DNA of 31,326 nucleotides from F0422 sp003992255 (lineage in GTDB: Bacteria > Bacillota > Negativicutes > Veillonellales > Veillonellaceae), in the NCBI RefSeq assembly GCF_003992255.1, contig NZ_RQVA01000020.1, forward strand, positions 1 through 31,326, read 5' to 3'. The position numbers and the translations under genes were made by a program. The notes beneath the pieces were generated by a model, which worked only from the letters and a program-made list of their open reading frames with translations, had not been told where the DNA came from and made no database searches. Shown here piece after piece: positions 23,991 to 31,326 of this stretch. Positions within the stretch are counted from its first letter, which is position 1. Every line of letters begins with the position of its first letter.

Positions 23991-24954
23991 AATAAGCTCC
24001 TAATTGGAGTTGATGCCCTCGAACAAAATCCCCAGCACTCATTCGCTTTTTATTCTCCGGCTGTACTTCTGTCACTCGCAACACACCTTGGCGTGTAAAA
24101 ATACTAAATGATTCTTTATCGATGCCTACAACAGAACCTTCCTTAGGATATCCACAAGTATTTTTCAAATTTTCTGGTGCATACATGGACTCATGATCTA
24201 CTTTAGCATGCCAAAATTTAATACGTTTGCCTTCAAAAAAAGTAAAACATCCAGGGCTCGGGTTAAATGCGCGAATCTTTGCCGCTAACACATGGGCTGA
24301 TTCAGCAAAATCCAATAGACCCATTTCTTTTGTAATTTTACCTGTTTCAATAGCCTCCTCATGATTTTGAGGTGTTCTACCTAACGATCCATCTTGTAAG
24401 CCTGCTAAAACAGGTACAATCATCTCAGCTCCTAAGTGTGATAAGGTTTCGAATATTGTACCAGAAGTATCTTCTTCCGTAACAGGGATTCGTTCCATAC
24501 AGATAATATCTCCCGTATCTAACCCTTCATCCATATGCATGATAGTCATGCCTGTTTCAGCTTCCTCATGAAGAATGGCATATTGGATAGGTGCTGCCCC
24601 TCTAAATTTTGGCAATAAAGAGGCGTGTAAGTTGATACATCCTAATGGTGGCTGATGAATTAACCAAGGCGGTAAGATTTTACCATATGCAATAACCACT
24701 ACAATATCTGGGGCCAATGTTTCTAGCAACCTTTCAGCTTCTTCATTGCGCAGCGACTGCGGTTGATATACTGGTATATCATACTGTAATGCCAACTCTT
24801 TTGTAGGTGGCATTTGCAATTTATTGCCCCTTCCTTTCGGTTTATCCGGTTGACAAAAAACGCCCACTACATGGTGTTTGCTTTGGATTAGAGAAGCTAG
24901 TGTAGGAACAGCTATATCTGGTGTTCCCATAAATACAATACGAAGCGGATTCAT
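23977..24954 (-). CDS. fmt: Methionyl-tRNA formyltransferase, 325 aa
   Basis: Formylates Met on initiator tRNA using 10-formyl-tetrahydrofolate. N-terminal catalytic domain (1-205): RIVFMGTPDIAVP, the folate/active-site stretch INLHASLLPKFRGAAPI containing the catalytic Asn and His, and MHMDEGLDTGDI with the catalytic Asp. The C-terminal OB-like tRNA-binding domain contains IRAFNPSPGCFT. Length is normal. It starts five bases after the def stop; deformylase and formyltransferase act at opposite ends of the same N-terminal formyl cycle. Confidence 0.97.
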   Translation of the reverse strand: MNPLRIVFMGTPDIAVPTLASLIQSKHHVVGVFCQPDKPKGRGNKLQMPPTKELALQYDIPVYQPQSLRNEEAERLLETLAPDIVVVIAYGKILPPWLIHQPPLGCINLHASLLPKFRGAAPIQYAILHEEAETGMTIMHMDEGLDTGDIICMERIPVTEEDTSGTIFETLSHLGAEMIVPVLAGLQDGSLGRTPQNHEEAIETGKITKEMGLLDFAESAHVLAAKIRAFNPSPGCFTFFEGKRIKFWHAKVDHESMYAPENLKNTCGYPKEGSVVGIDKESFSIFTRQGVLRVTEVQPENKKRMSAGDFVRGHQLQLGAYFGNE

Positions 24955-24959
24955 GATTA

Positions 24960-25430
24960 TTACCCTTTTTTATGAATCATAATCTCATTAGGATTCACTA
25001 ATTTTTCTACAAACAAAATCCCGTTTAAATGATCAATTTCATGTTGGAAAATACGAGCTAAAAAGCCTTCTGCCTTAATCTTAATTTTTTTGTTATTGCG
25101 ATTTAATCCATGCACTTCTACTTTTTCATAGCGTTCCACTTCGCCGAACAATTCCGGTACACTTAAACAACCTTCTAGGCCAATTTGGGCACCCTCTTTT
25201 TTGACGATTTCTGGATTGACAACTTCAATAAGCCCATTGCCATCATCTAATACGATAATACGCTTAGATACATTCACTTGTGGCGCTGCTAATCCTACAC
25301 CATCAGTTTTATACATAGTTTCCGCCATATCATCTAATAATTGACGAATTTTTTTATTAACGAACTCTACTGGTTCCGCAATTTGTTTTAATACAGGGTG
25401 TCCTGTAGTCATAATTTCTAATACTGCCAT
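24960..25430 (-). CDS. def: Peptide deformylase, 156 aa
   Basis: Metal enzyme that removes the formyl group from new proteins. All three motifs are present: GVGLAAPQ, EGCLSVP with the metal-binding Cys, and QHEIDHLNG with the two metal-binding His and the catalytic Glu. Length fits a short type 1 enzyme. AGGAGG lies right before the ATG and also overlaps the end of priA, eight bases upstream. Confidence 0.98.
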   Translation of the reverse strand: MAVLEIMTTGHPVLKQIAEPVEFVNKKIRQLLDDMAETMYKTDGVGLAAPQVNVSKRIIVLDDGNGLIEVVNPEIVKKEGAQIGLEGCLSVPELFGEVERYEKVEVHGLNRNNKKIKIKAEGFLARIFQHEIDHLNGILFVEKLVNPNEIMIHKKG

Positions 25431-25438
25431 AGTTCCTC

Positions 25439-27619
25439 CTATACTGGATCCACATCAATATACATGTGGGGCATTGTAAATATATCTGAATGATACATAT
25501 ATGATTTAATCTGCTGCAAATTAATTCCTCGTATCATAATACAAAGTCGATACATATCTCGTATCTTGGTAGCGCCATTTTCATAAGGCCCTAATATATC
25601 AATACGTTGTCCATGACTAGCCTTACGTAACGTATTAGCTAATTCAGTAGCTCTTTCTTTTACTTTTGAAAGTGTCGTATCTAGCAAGGTAATTTGAATC
25701 ATTTCACCGATAGGCGGATATTGTAATGCTTCCCGTCCTATCATTTCTTCTTTGTAAAAGCTTTCATAGTCATGATTCGTACTGTGAATAATAGCATAAT
25801 GATCAGGATTGTAAGTTTGTATAACTACACGACCAGACTTCTTGCCGCGTCCTGCACGCCCTGCCGCTTGTGTTAATAAATTAAACGTGCGTTCTGCTGC
25901 AGTATATACGGGAATATGTAACACTGAATCAGCTGTGATAACACCCACTGCGGTAACATTTAAAAAATCATGTCCCTTTGCTACCATTTGTGTACCTAAC
26001 AAAATATCATAGGCACCCTTTCCAAAATCTCCAAGAATACACTCTGATGCCCCCTTTGTAGAGGCTGTATCTTGATCAAGTCTAGCGATTCTTGCTTGTG
26101 GAAAGCGTTTTTGCAACTCTTCTTCAACCTTTTGTGTGCCAGTTCCAAAAAATTTAATTTTTTGACTCCCACAATGAGGACATATATGTGGAACCTTTTC
26201 ATGATGGTCACAATAATGACATTGCAGGTCTTGGCGTGCCTGATGATATACCATAGATATGTCACAATGAGGGCATTGTATTGTTTTGCCACATTCACGA
26301 CACATCACAAACGTACTATGACCACGACGATTTAACAACAAAATCATTTGTTCTCGCTTCTCTAGGGTCTCTTGAATCAGCTGAGTAAGGGATGCTGAAA
26401 ACACCGAATAGTTGCCATAGAACATTTCTTCTTTCATATCTATGACCTGTATCTCCGGCATGGGTTGATGAAAAATACGATGTGGTAAAGAAAGAAGTGT
26501 ATACTCTTCTTCTTGTGCCTTATAATAGGCTTGTATAGACGGCGTAGCTGAACCAAATAGTAGGGGACAATGATTCGCCTCACTACGCCAGCGTGCCACC
26601 ATCCGTGCATCATATCTCGTCATATCTTGCTGCTTGTAAGATGGATCATGCTCTTCATCTACTACAATTAAGCCAATATCTTCCGTTGGCGCAAACACAG
26701 CAGATCGAGCACCAATAATAATATGACTATCCTTTCGACGCAGACGTTCCCAATTATTATATCGTTCACTTTTCGTTAATTGGCTATGAAAAACTACGAC
26801 TTCCTGTCCAAATCGCTCTACAAATCGTTTTACAATCTGCGTAGTCAAAGCAATCTCAGGCACTAGGACGATAGCAATTTTATCCTGCTGAATCGTTTCT
26901 TGCACGGCCTTCAAGTAAATTTGTGTTTTGCCACTGCCTGTAACACCATGAAGCAAAAAAGTCTCACTTCGTGCTTCTTGAATACATTGATGGATTGGTA
27001 CATAGACTTGTTCCTGATCTTCACTTAAAGGAATTGGCTCTGTATATTCCTTGTCTTCATAACGAGTCTTCGTCATCTCATACCGAAGCTCCACATCTAT
27101 ATGAGAGCATTCTTTCACTTGTTTTATGACCGGCGCACTAAACCCTAATGATCGCAATGTCGTTACCGATGTGGGGCCATGATTTATCAAATACTGGGCC
27201 AACAATCGTTGTTTCTGCTTTCTAGGCTCAAACAGGCCGATGTGAAATGATGAGCTGGGTACTAACCATTCAATCTTTGGTCGATCATAGGATTTTAACT
27301 TACTTTTATCGACTGTAAACAAACTCAGTGCTTCTGCAAATGTACACAAGTAATATTCACTTAACTTCCGAGCTGTTGCTAGCATTTCAGAAGAGAACCA
27401 AGGTGTAGGATCTAATACAGATAGAATCGGCTTCACTACAAATGGCATCTCTTTCATTTCACTATACCCTACTAAAATTCCTTCCTCTCTAGAGGCTCCT
27501 AATGGTACAGCAACACGTGTTCCTACAGGAACATTGCCAAAAGATTCAGGAATTTCATATGTCAAAGGTTTATTCAATTGTTTCGCAGGACGATTAATAA
27601 TAATTTCACCTAATTGCAT
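25439..27619 (-). CDS. priA: Primosomal replication restart helicase PriA, 726 aa
   Basis: 3'-5' DNA helicase that reloads the replisome at stalled forks. An N-terminal DNA-binding domain (1-110) is followed by a winged-helix part, a DEAD-like helicase with Walker A GVTGSGKT and the box DEEHD, and a zinc-binding insert with Cys pairs in CRECGKTIQCPHC, CHYC and CPHCGSQ; helicase motifs GTQMVAKGHDF and TQAAGRAGRG are intact. The ATG at 27619 is preferred over upstream codons because AGGAGG lies six bases before it. First gene of the twelve-gene run that ends with the NAD(P)HX repair gene. Confidence 0.97.
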   Translation of the reverse strand: MQLGEIIINRPAKQLNKPLTYEIPESFGNVPVGTRVAVPLGASREEGILVGYSEMKEMPFVVKPILSVLDPTPWFSSEMLATARKLSEYYLCTFAEALSLFTVDKSKLKSYDRPKIEWLVPSSSFHIGLFEPRKQKQRLLAQYLINHGPTSVTTLRSLGFSAPVIKQVKECSHIDVELRYEMTKTRYEDKEYTEPIPLSEDQEQVYVPIHQCIQEARSETFLLHGVTGSGKTQIYLKAVQETIQQDKIAIVLVPEIALTTQIVKRFVERFGQEVVVFHSQLTKSERYNNWERLRRKDSHIIIGARSAVFAPTEDIGLIVVDEEHDPSYKQQDMTRYDARMVARWRSEANHCPLLFGSATPSIQAYYKAQEEEYTLLSLPHRIFHQPMPEIQVIDMKEEMFYGNYSVFSASLTQLIQETLEKREQMILLLNRRGHSTFVMCRECGKTIQCPHCDISMVYHQARQDLQCHYCDHHEKVPHICPHCGSQKIKFFGTGTQKVEEELQKRFPQARIARLDQDTASTKGASECILGDFGKGAYDILLGTQMVAKGHDFLNVTAVGVITADSVLHIPVYTAAERTFNLLTQAAGRAGRGKKSGRVVIQTYNPDHYAIIHSTNHDYESFYKEEMIGREALQYPPIGEMIQITLLDTTLSKVKERATELANTLRKASHGQRIDILGPYENGATKIRDMYRLCIMIRGINLQQIKSYMYHSDIFTMPHMYIDVDPV

Positions 27620-27645
27620 AATAACCTCCTGACTAAACACTCTTC

Positions 27646-27654
27646 ATTATACCA
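27646..27654 (-). promoter_or_regulatory. Extended -10 promoter of the priA operon
   Basis: The minus strand reads TGGTATAAT, a perfect -10 with the TG-N extension; the leader would be only about 20 bases. A second TATAAT lies 11 bases upstream at 27657-27662 with a poor -35 (TTTCTT), so two starts are possible. Confidence 0.55.
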
Positions 27655-27743
27655 CGATTATAGCATTCATTCCTACTATAAGAAACGTTCTTACTATGCT
27701 TTTTAACAATCAAAAATATGACTCTTATTTGTAAGAGCATACA

Positions 27744-27779
27744 CAAAACAGGGTAGGGAATTTCTATTCCCTACCCTGT
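27744..27779 (-). terminator. Terminator of metK
   Basis: A 14-bp perfect stem (27748-27761 with 27766-27779) around a four-base loop is followed on the minus strand by TTTGTGT. It lies about 65 bases after the metK stop and separates metK from the priA promoter. The T-run is short but the stem is very stable. Confidence 0.85.
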
Positions 27780-27843
27780 AGTCATTTACTATACATTGTG
27801 TATCGAATATGTTTCTATATCCATAGATACAACTAGTTATATA

Positions 27844-29034
27844 TTACAAACCTGCTTCTTGGCGAAGAACTGCAGCTTTATCAGTGCGCTCCCATGGAAG
27901 ATCTACATCAGTTCGGCCGAAATGACCATAGGCAGCAGTTTTTTTGTAATGTGGTTTCAACAAGTCTAGCATTTCAATGATACCTGCTGGACGAAGATCA
28001 AAATGTTTGCTTACTAATGCAGAGATTTTTTCTTCTTCAATTTTTGCAGTACCAAATGTTTCTACCATGATAGAAACAGGTTTCGCTACACCAATCGCAT
28101 ACGCCACTTGTACTTCACATTTATCAGCAAGACCAGCTGCTACGATATTTTTAGCTACATAACGAGCTGCATACGCTGCAGAGCGGTCAACTTTTGTAGG
28201 ATCTTTACCGGAGAATGCTCCACCGCCATGACGTGCCATACCACCATAAGTATCTACGATAATTTTACGTCCAGTTAATCCAGCATCACCTTGTGGGCCA
28301 CCGATTACGAAACGACCAGTTGGGTTGATGAAGTATTTTGTATTTTCATCAATAAATCCTTCTGGAAGCACTGGATCGATAACATATTTTTTAATATCTG
28401 CTTGGATTTGTTCTAATGTTACTTCTGGACCATGTTGTGTAGAAATAACGATTGTTTCAATGCGTTTTGGTTTTCCATCTACATATTCCACTGTCACTTG
28501 TGTTTTACCATCTGGACGAAGGTAGTCTAATGTACCATCTTTACGAACTTTTGTTAATTGACGAGATAAACGATGAGCCAAGCTAATAGGCATAGGCATC
28601 AATTCTTCAGTTTCATTGGATGCGAAACCAAACATCATACCTTGGTCGCCTGCACCAATTTTATCGAATGCATCACTACCGCCTTCACGAGATTCCAATG
28701 CTTCATCAACGCCCATCGCAATATCTGCAGATTGTTCATCAATCGCTACATTTACACCACAAGTATCAGCATCAAATCCATATTTTGCACGAGTATAACC
28801 GATTTCTCGAATTGTATCACGTACAATGTGAGGAATATCAACATATGTATTGGTAGTAATTTCGCCTACTACATGAACTTGGCCTGTCGTTACTAATGTT
28901 TCACAGGCAACGTGAGCTGTCGGATCTTTTTCTAAAATAGCATCCAATACAGCATCTGAAATTTGGTCAGCAATTTTGTCTGGATGACCTTCTGTTACAG
29001 ATTCAGAAGTGAAAAATACATGTTTTTCTGCCAT
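27844..29034 (-). CDS. metK: S-adenosylmethionine synthase, 396 aa
   Basis: Makes SAM from methionine and ATP. Family marks: TSESVTEGHPDK with the ATP-binding His and Asp, GAGDQGMMFGFA, GGPQGDAGLTGRKI and GGGAFSGKDPTKVDRS. Length is normal. The ATG at 29034 has GGAGG eight bases before it; the longer frame to 29082 would start inside the riboswitch terminator. Expression is set by the SAM-I riboswitch directly upstream, so the product shuts off its own gene. The gene has its own promoter and a strong terminator, making it a single-gene unit. Confidence 0.98.
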   Translation of the reverse strand: MAEKHVFFTSESVTEGHPDKIADQISDAVLDAILEKDPTAHVACETLVTTGQVHVVGEITTNTYVDIPHIVRDTIREIGYTRAKYGFDADTCGVNVAIDEQSADIAMGVDEALESREGGSDAFDKIGAGDQGMMFGFASNETEELMPMPISLAHRLSRQLTKVRKDGTLDYLRPDGKTQVTVEYVDGKPKRIETIVISTQHGPEVTLEQIQADIKKYVIDPVLPEGFIDENTKYFINPTGRFVIGGPQGDAGLTGRKIIVDTYGGMARHGGGAFSGKDPTKVDRSAAYAARYVAKNIVAAGLADKCEVQVAYAIGVAKPVSIMVETFGTAKIEEEKISALVSKHFDLRPAGIIEMLDLLKPHYKKTAAYGHFGRTDVDLPWERTDKAAVLRQEAGL

Positions 29035-29049
29035 GAATAAACCTCCAAT

Positions 29050-29187
29050 AAAAAAATTCCTCATCCCAAGATGAGGAATCATATCCCCATCTTCCGATCA
29101 AAGATCGTTGGATTTAGCACCTTCTCCCCTAAGGAATGGTTGCTGTAGCTTCAAAGGGCCTTTCCCTCCACTACTCTTGATGAGACT
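29050..29187 (-). ncRNA. SAM-I (S-box) riboswitch controlling metK
   Basis: Read on the minus strand, the conserved S-box core is present: TCATCAAGAG, GGAGGGAAAGGCCC, GAAGCTACAGCAACC, AAGGTGCTAAATCCA, then the P4 hairpin and GAAGATGGGG closing P1. A terminator follows: 10-bp stem (29056-29065 with 29070-29079), CCAA loop on the plus strand and seven T at the end. The P1 3' strand (29084-29091) can instead pair with the terminator's 5' arm, forming the anti-terminator. When SAM binds, P1 holds, the terminator forms and metK is off. Confidence 0.95.
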
Positions 29188-29228
29188 GTATCATACATAT
29201 AATACTTAGTTTAAAATCACTATATGGT

Positions 29229-29257
29229 ATTATAACACACATTTATAAGTCTGCCAA
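29229..29257 (-). promoter_or_regulatory. Sigma-70 type promoter of the metK riboswitch transcript
   Basis: TTGGCA (29252-29257) and TATAAT (29229-29234) are exactly 17 bases apart on the minus strand. The -35 lies inside the last codons of coaBC and the -10 just beyond its stop. A start near 29222 puts the aptamer about 35 bases into the RNA. Confidence 0.8.
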
Positions 29258-30424
29258 GGCTTGAATGATGCGTTCTGCTACATCAATTTTAGACATCGTT
29301 GGCAGAGATACAATTTGATCTCCTGGATAAATAAATGTAACTTCATTTGTATCTACATCAAATCCAGCATTAGCTTTACTTACGTCATTGGCTACTAGCA
29401 TATCCAAGTTTTTTTTACGAACTTTTTCTTTACCATATTCAATCACATGTTGTGTTTCTGCAGCAAATCCTATCAGCTTTTGATGCGCTTTAGACGCCCC
29501 TAATCCAGCCAAGATATCTGGATTTTTTACTAATTCCAATGCCATCGAATCTTGTTTTTTAATCTTGTTATCTGCTGTTTCCGCCACTCGATAATCAGCT
29601 ACTGCAGCTGCCATAATCACAGCATCTACCTCATGATAATATCCATCGATGACAGCTTTCATTTCCACAGCAGAACGAACTGGTACAAATGTAACACCAT
29701 AAGGCACATCTAATTCCGTAGGAGCAGATACTAGAATAGTATTGGCACCTGCTTGTGCAGCCTTGAGTGCAATAGCATATCCCATTTTTCCACTCGAACG
29801 ATTTGTGATAAACCGAACTGGATCAATCGGCTCTTGTGTACCTCCCGCACTCACCAAAACGGTTTTACCATTCAGTATATCTGTTTTACCCAAATGAAAG
29901 TCTACCCATTTCACAATATTCTCTGGATTAGGCAACCTTCCTTTTCCTTCTACTCCACAGGCCAGTAAACCACTATCTGGTTCCATAATCATGACGCCTC
30001 TACTTCGTAAGGTATCCAAATTTTCTTGTACTGCTGGATGCGCATACATATTGCTATTCATTGCAGGACATACAAAGATAGGTGCCGTAGTAGCCAATAG
30101 TTGTGTTGATAACATGTCATCAGCAATGCCATGTGCCATCTTTCCGATGATATTAGCCGTCGCTGGTGCCACAATATAAGCATCTGCCCAAGTTGCATAA
30201 GCGATGTGCTCAACATTCCAATCATGAACCTCTTCAAACATATCCACAGCTACAGGATGCTTACTTATTTCACCAAACACAAGAGGACTTACAAACTTTG
30301 TTGCATGTTTAGTCATTACTACTTTTACATCAGCCCCTGCTTTACGTAGACGGCTCACTAAGTCTACTGCTTTGTAGGCTGCAATCCCAGCAGTTACTCC
30401 TACTACTATATGCTTATCTTTCAA
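29243..30424 (-). CDS. coaBC: CoA biosynthesis bifunctional protein CoaBC, 393 aa
   Basis: Two steps of coenzyme A synthesis in one protein. N-terminal CoaC (about 1-180) is the flavin-dependent decarboxylase of phosphopantothenoylcysteine: GVTAGIAAYKA, CPAMNSNMYAHPAVQ and the catalytic Cys in LLACGVEGKGRL. C-terminal CoaB (about 185-390) joins 4'-phosphopantothenate and Cys with CTP: SAGGTQEPIDPVRFITN, NRSSGKMGYAIA and AAAVADYR. The TTG at 30424 has AAAGGTGA at a proper distance and matches the short N-terminus of the family; the GTG at 30433 in the same frame lacks a spaced ribosome site but is possible. No clear terminator follows; the metK promoter overlaps its end. Confidence 0.95.
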   Translation of the reverse strand: MKDKHIVVGVTAGIAAYKAVDLVSRLRKAGADVKVVMTKHATKFVSPLVFGEISKHPVAVDMFEEVHDWNVEHIAYATWADAYIVAPATANIIGKMAHGIADDMLSTQLLATTAPIFVCPAMNSNMYAHPAVQENLDTLRSRGVMIMEPDSGLLACGVEGKGRLPNPENIVKWVDFHLGKTDILNGKTVLVSAGGTQEPIDPVRFITNRSSGKMGYAIALKAAQAGANTILVSAPTELDVPYGVTFVPVRSAVEMKAVIDGYYHEVDAVIMAAAVADYRVAETADNKIKKQDSMALELVKNPDILAGLGASKAHQKLIGFAAETQHVIEYGKEKVRKKNLDMLVANDVSKANAGFDVDTNEVTFIYPGDQIVSLPTMSKIDVAERIIQALADL

Positions 30425-30582
30425 TGCCTTCACCTTTTTCTATGCCAACACTAAAATGATGCAATCATCATCGCTTCTTTTACCATACCCATTATACATT
30501 ATATACCTACGGATTACACCTATTTTTTCATAAAAGCCAACACTCTTCCTAGATGTAATACTGATTTAACCTAGCTTGTCAC

Positions 30583-30619
30583 ATATAAAAGCTGCAATAG
30601 AAATATTACTATTGCAGCT
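30583..30619 (-). terminator. Terminator of the GNAT acetyltransferase gene
   Basis: An 11-bp perfect stem (30590-30600 with 30609-30619) with an eight-base loop is followed on the minus strand by TTTATATG (the stem ends in T, giving four T in a row). It lies about 50 bases past the acetyltransferase stop codon. The rest of the 235-base gap before coaBC holds nothing else I can identify. Confidence 0.75.
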
Positions 30620-30668
30620 CTTCAATCATGATTCTTTCTAATGTATATAGATAAGCACCTGCTACCTA

Positions 30669-31115
30669 TTACAGAGGCAACGATAAATGGACCACTGTTT
30701 TTACAGGACGTTTCGTATCATCTAATTTTTTAAATCCCAAATTAGTATATAATTCTTTTGCGTTTTCCATACTTGGTAAGCTATCTAGCAACAATGTCTT
30801 GTATCCAAATTCACGAGCATCTTCCACTACTAATTTAGCCATATTACTACCTAATGAACTATGACGAAAGGCTGGTCTTACATACAAACGTTTCATAGCC
30901 GCTGTATTGCTATCTACATAGCGCAAAGCGACACAGCCTGCAGGCTTATTATCGATAAAGGCAATATATAAGGCTTCCCCTTCACCCTTATATTTATCTT
31001 CCAGTCCATGAAACTCTCGTAAACTTGCGGATACACCAAGGGATCTAACGTATTCTACAAACAATTCTTTTACTTCATCAATATAATCATGACCATTACG
31101 AATTTCAAAGTTCAT
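30669..31115 (-). CDS. GNAT family N-acetyltransferase, 148 aa
   Basis: Small acetyl-CoA-dependent acetyltransferase of unknown substrate. The GNAT fold is supported by MKRLYVRPAFRHSSLGSNMA (motif A, acetyl-CoA binding), GYKTLLLDSLPSMENAKELY and YTNLGFKKL (motif B). N-terminal RNGHDYIDEVKELFVEYVRSLG matches a common subgroup of short GNAT proteins found near no fixed partner. AGGAGG lies seven bases before the ATG. It has its own terminator and probably its own promoter, so it appears to be a single-gene unit. It is not closely similar to the RimI enzyme in this window. Confidence 0.88.
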   Translation of the reverse strand: MNFEIRNGHDYIDEVKELFVEYVRSLGVSASLREFHGLEDKYKGEGEALYIAFIDNKPAGCVALRYVDSNTAAMKRLYVRPAFRHSSLGSNMAKLVVEDAREFGYKTLLLDSLPSMENAKELYTNLGFKKLDDTKRPVKTVVHLSLPL

Positions 31116-31170
31116 AGGTATTCCTCCTCATAGTATTACATGAAACTGATACTGATAGTATTCGACACGC

Positions 31171-31198
31171 ACTATAAAAGTCCTTTTATTTTTCTAAA
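31171..31198 (-). promoter_or_regulatory. Possible promoter of the GNAT gene
   Basis: On the minus strand TTTAGA (31193-31198) and TATAGT (31171-31176) are 16 bases apart. Both boxes depart from consensus, so this is only the best candidate in the gap. Confidence 0.35.
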
Positions 31199-31263
31199 TT
31201 TATTTTTTACTTTTAGAATCTAGCAAACAGACAATAAGATATAAAAGAAGGCTCTATAATAAA

Positions 31264-31309
31264 TGTTGGGGCTACTCATATAAGAGTAGTCGCCAACATT
31301 CTTTTTTTG
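31264..31309 (+). terminator. Plus-oriented terminator-like hairpin at the right edge
   Basis: A stem of about 16 bp with one wobble pair and one bulge (about 31262-31277 with 31284-31300) is followed on the plus strand by CTTTTTTT. On the minus strand it is followed by TTTATTATAG, a weaker run. No plus-strand gene precedes it in the window, so it may really end a minus-strand transcript coming from the right, acting in both directions. Confidence 0.65.
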
Positions 31310-31326
31310 CAATAAAATAGACATAT

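Noticed and set aside
27722..27737. Small hairpin CTCTTA-TTTG-TAAGAG between metK and priA
   Set aside because: A 6-bp AT-rich stem with the T-run several bases away; the 14-bp hairpin beside it explains metK termination better.
1..31326. CRISPR arrays, tRNA/rRNA genes, insertion sequences, prophage or integration sites
   Set aside because: No regular direct repeats with spacers, no tRNA-like folds or rRNA sequence, and no transposase or integrase frames were seen on either strand.

Overview
The window looks like chromosomal DNA of a low-GC member of the Negativicutes (diderm Firmicutes), most likely Veillonella or a close relative. The grounds are AT-rich DNA with strong AGGAGG-type ribosome binding sites, a perfect CIRCE operator, a SAM-I riboswitch before metK, a Firmicute-type priA-def-fmt-rsmB-rlmN-prpC-prkC-rsgA-rpe cluster, and an AMIN-type amidase of the kind usual in cells with an outer membrane. 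The genus is an inference; no 16S or marker comparison was possible. Every gene I can support lies on the minus strand, so the layout is described in transcription order, from right to left.

Right end (31326-29188): a plus-oriented terminator-like hairpin with no plus-strand gene before it, a GNAT acetyltransferase with its own terminator, then coaBC (coenzyme A synthesis). A clear sigma-70 promoter inside the 3' end of coaBC starts the metK transcript. That leader is a complete SAM-I riboswitch with P1, anti-terminator and terminator all visible. MetK makes the SAM that the switch senses and that RlmN and RsmB use further down.

27619-14738 is one tightly packed run: priA, def, fmt, a DUF116 membrane protein, rsmB, rlmN, prpC, prkC, rsgA, rpe, acpS and the bifunctional NAD(P)HX repair enzyme. 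Most junctions overlap or are separated by 0-12 bases. The run joins translation start and maturation, rRNA modification, ribosome assembly and a PASTA kinase/PP2C phosphatase pair.

14641-11817 codes for cell-envelope and secreted proteins: a ComEC-like metallo-beta-lactamase lipoprotein, an AMIN/Amidase_3 cell-wall amidase and a GerMN lipoprotein. 11703-9433 is a two-gene OpuC/EgtU-type ABC importer with a fused permease-binding protein.

9084-2295 is a second operon: a Fic-ThiL fusion, tsaE, tsaB, rimI and tsaD (tRNA t6A synthesis), then a PdtaS-type histidine kinase and an ANTAR RNA-binding response regulator. The fusion of a complete VbhA-like/Fic protein to thiamine-phosphate kinase is the most unusual feature of the window. 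Left end (2258-112): groES-groEL with promoter, CIRCE and terminator. I see no rRNA, tRNA, CRISPR array, insertion sequence or prophage gene.
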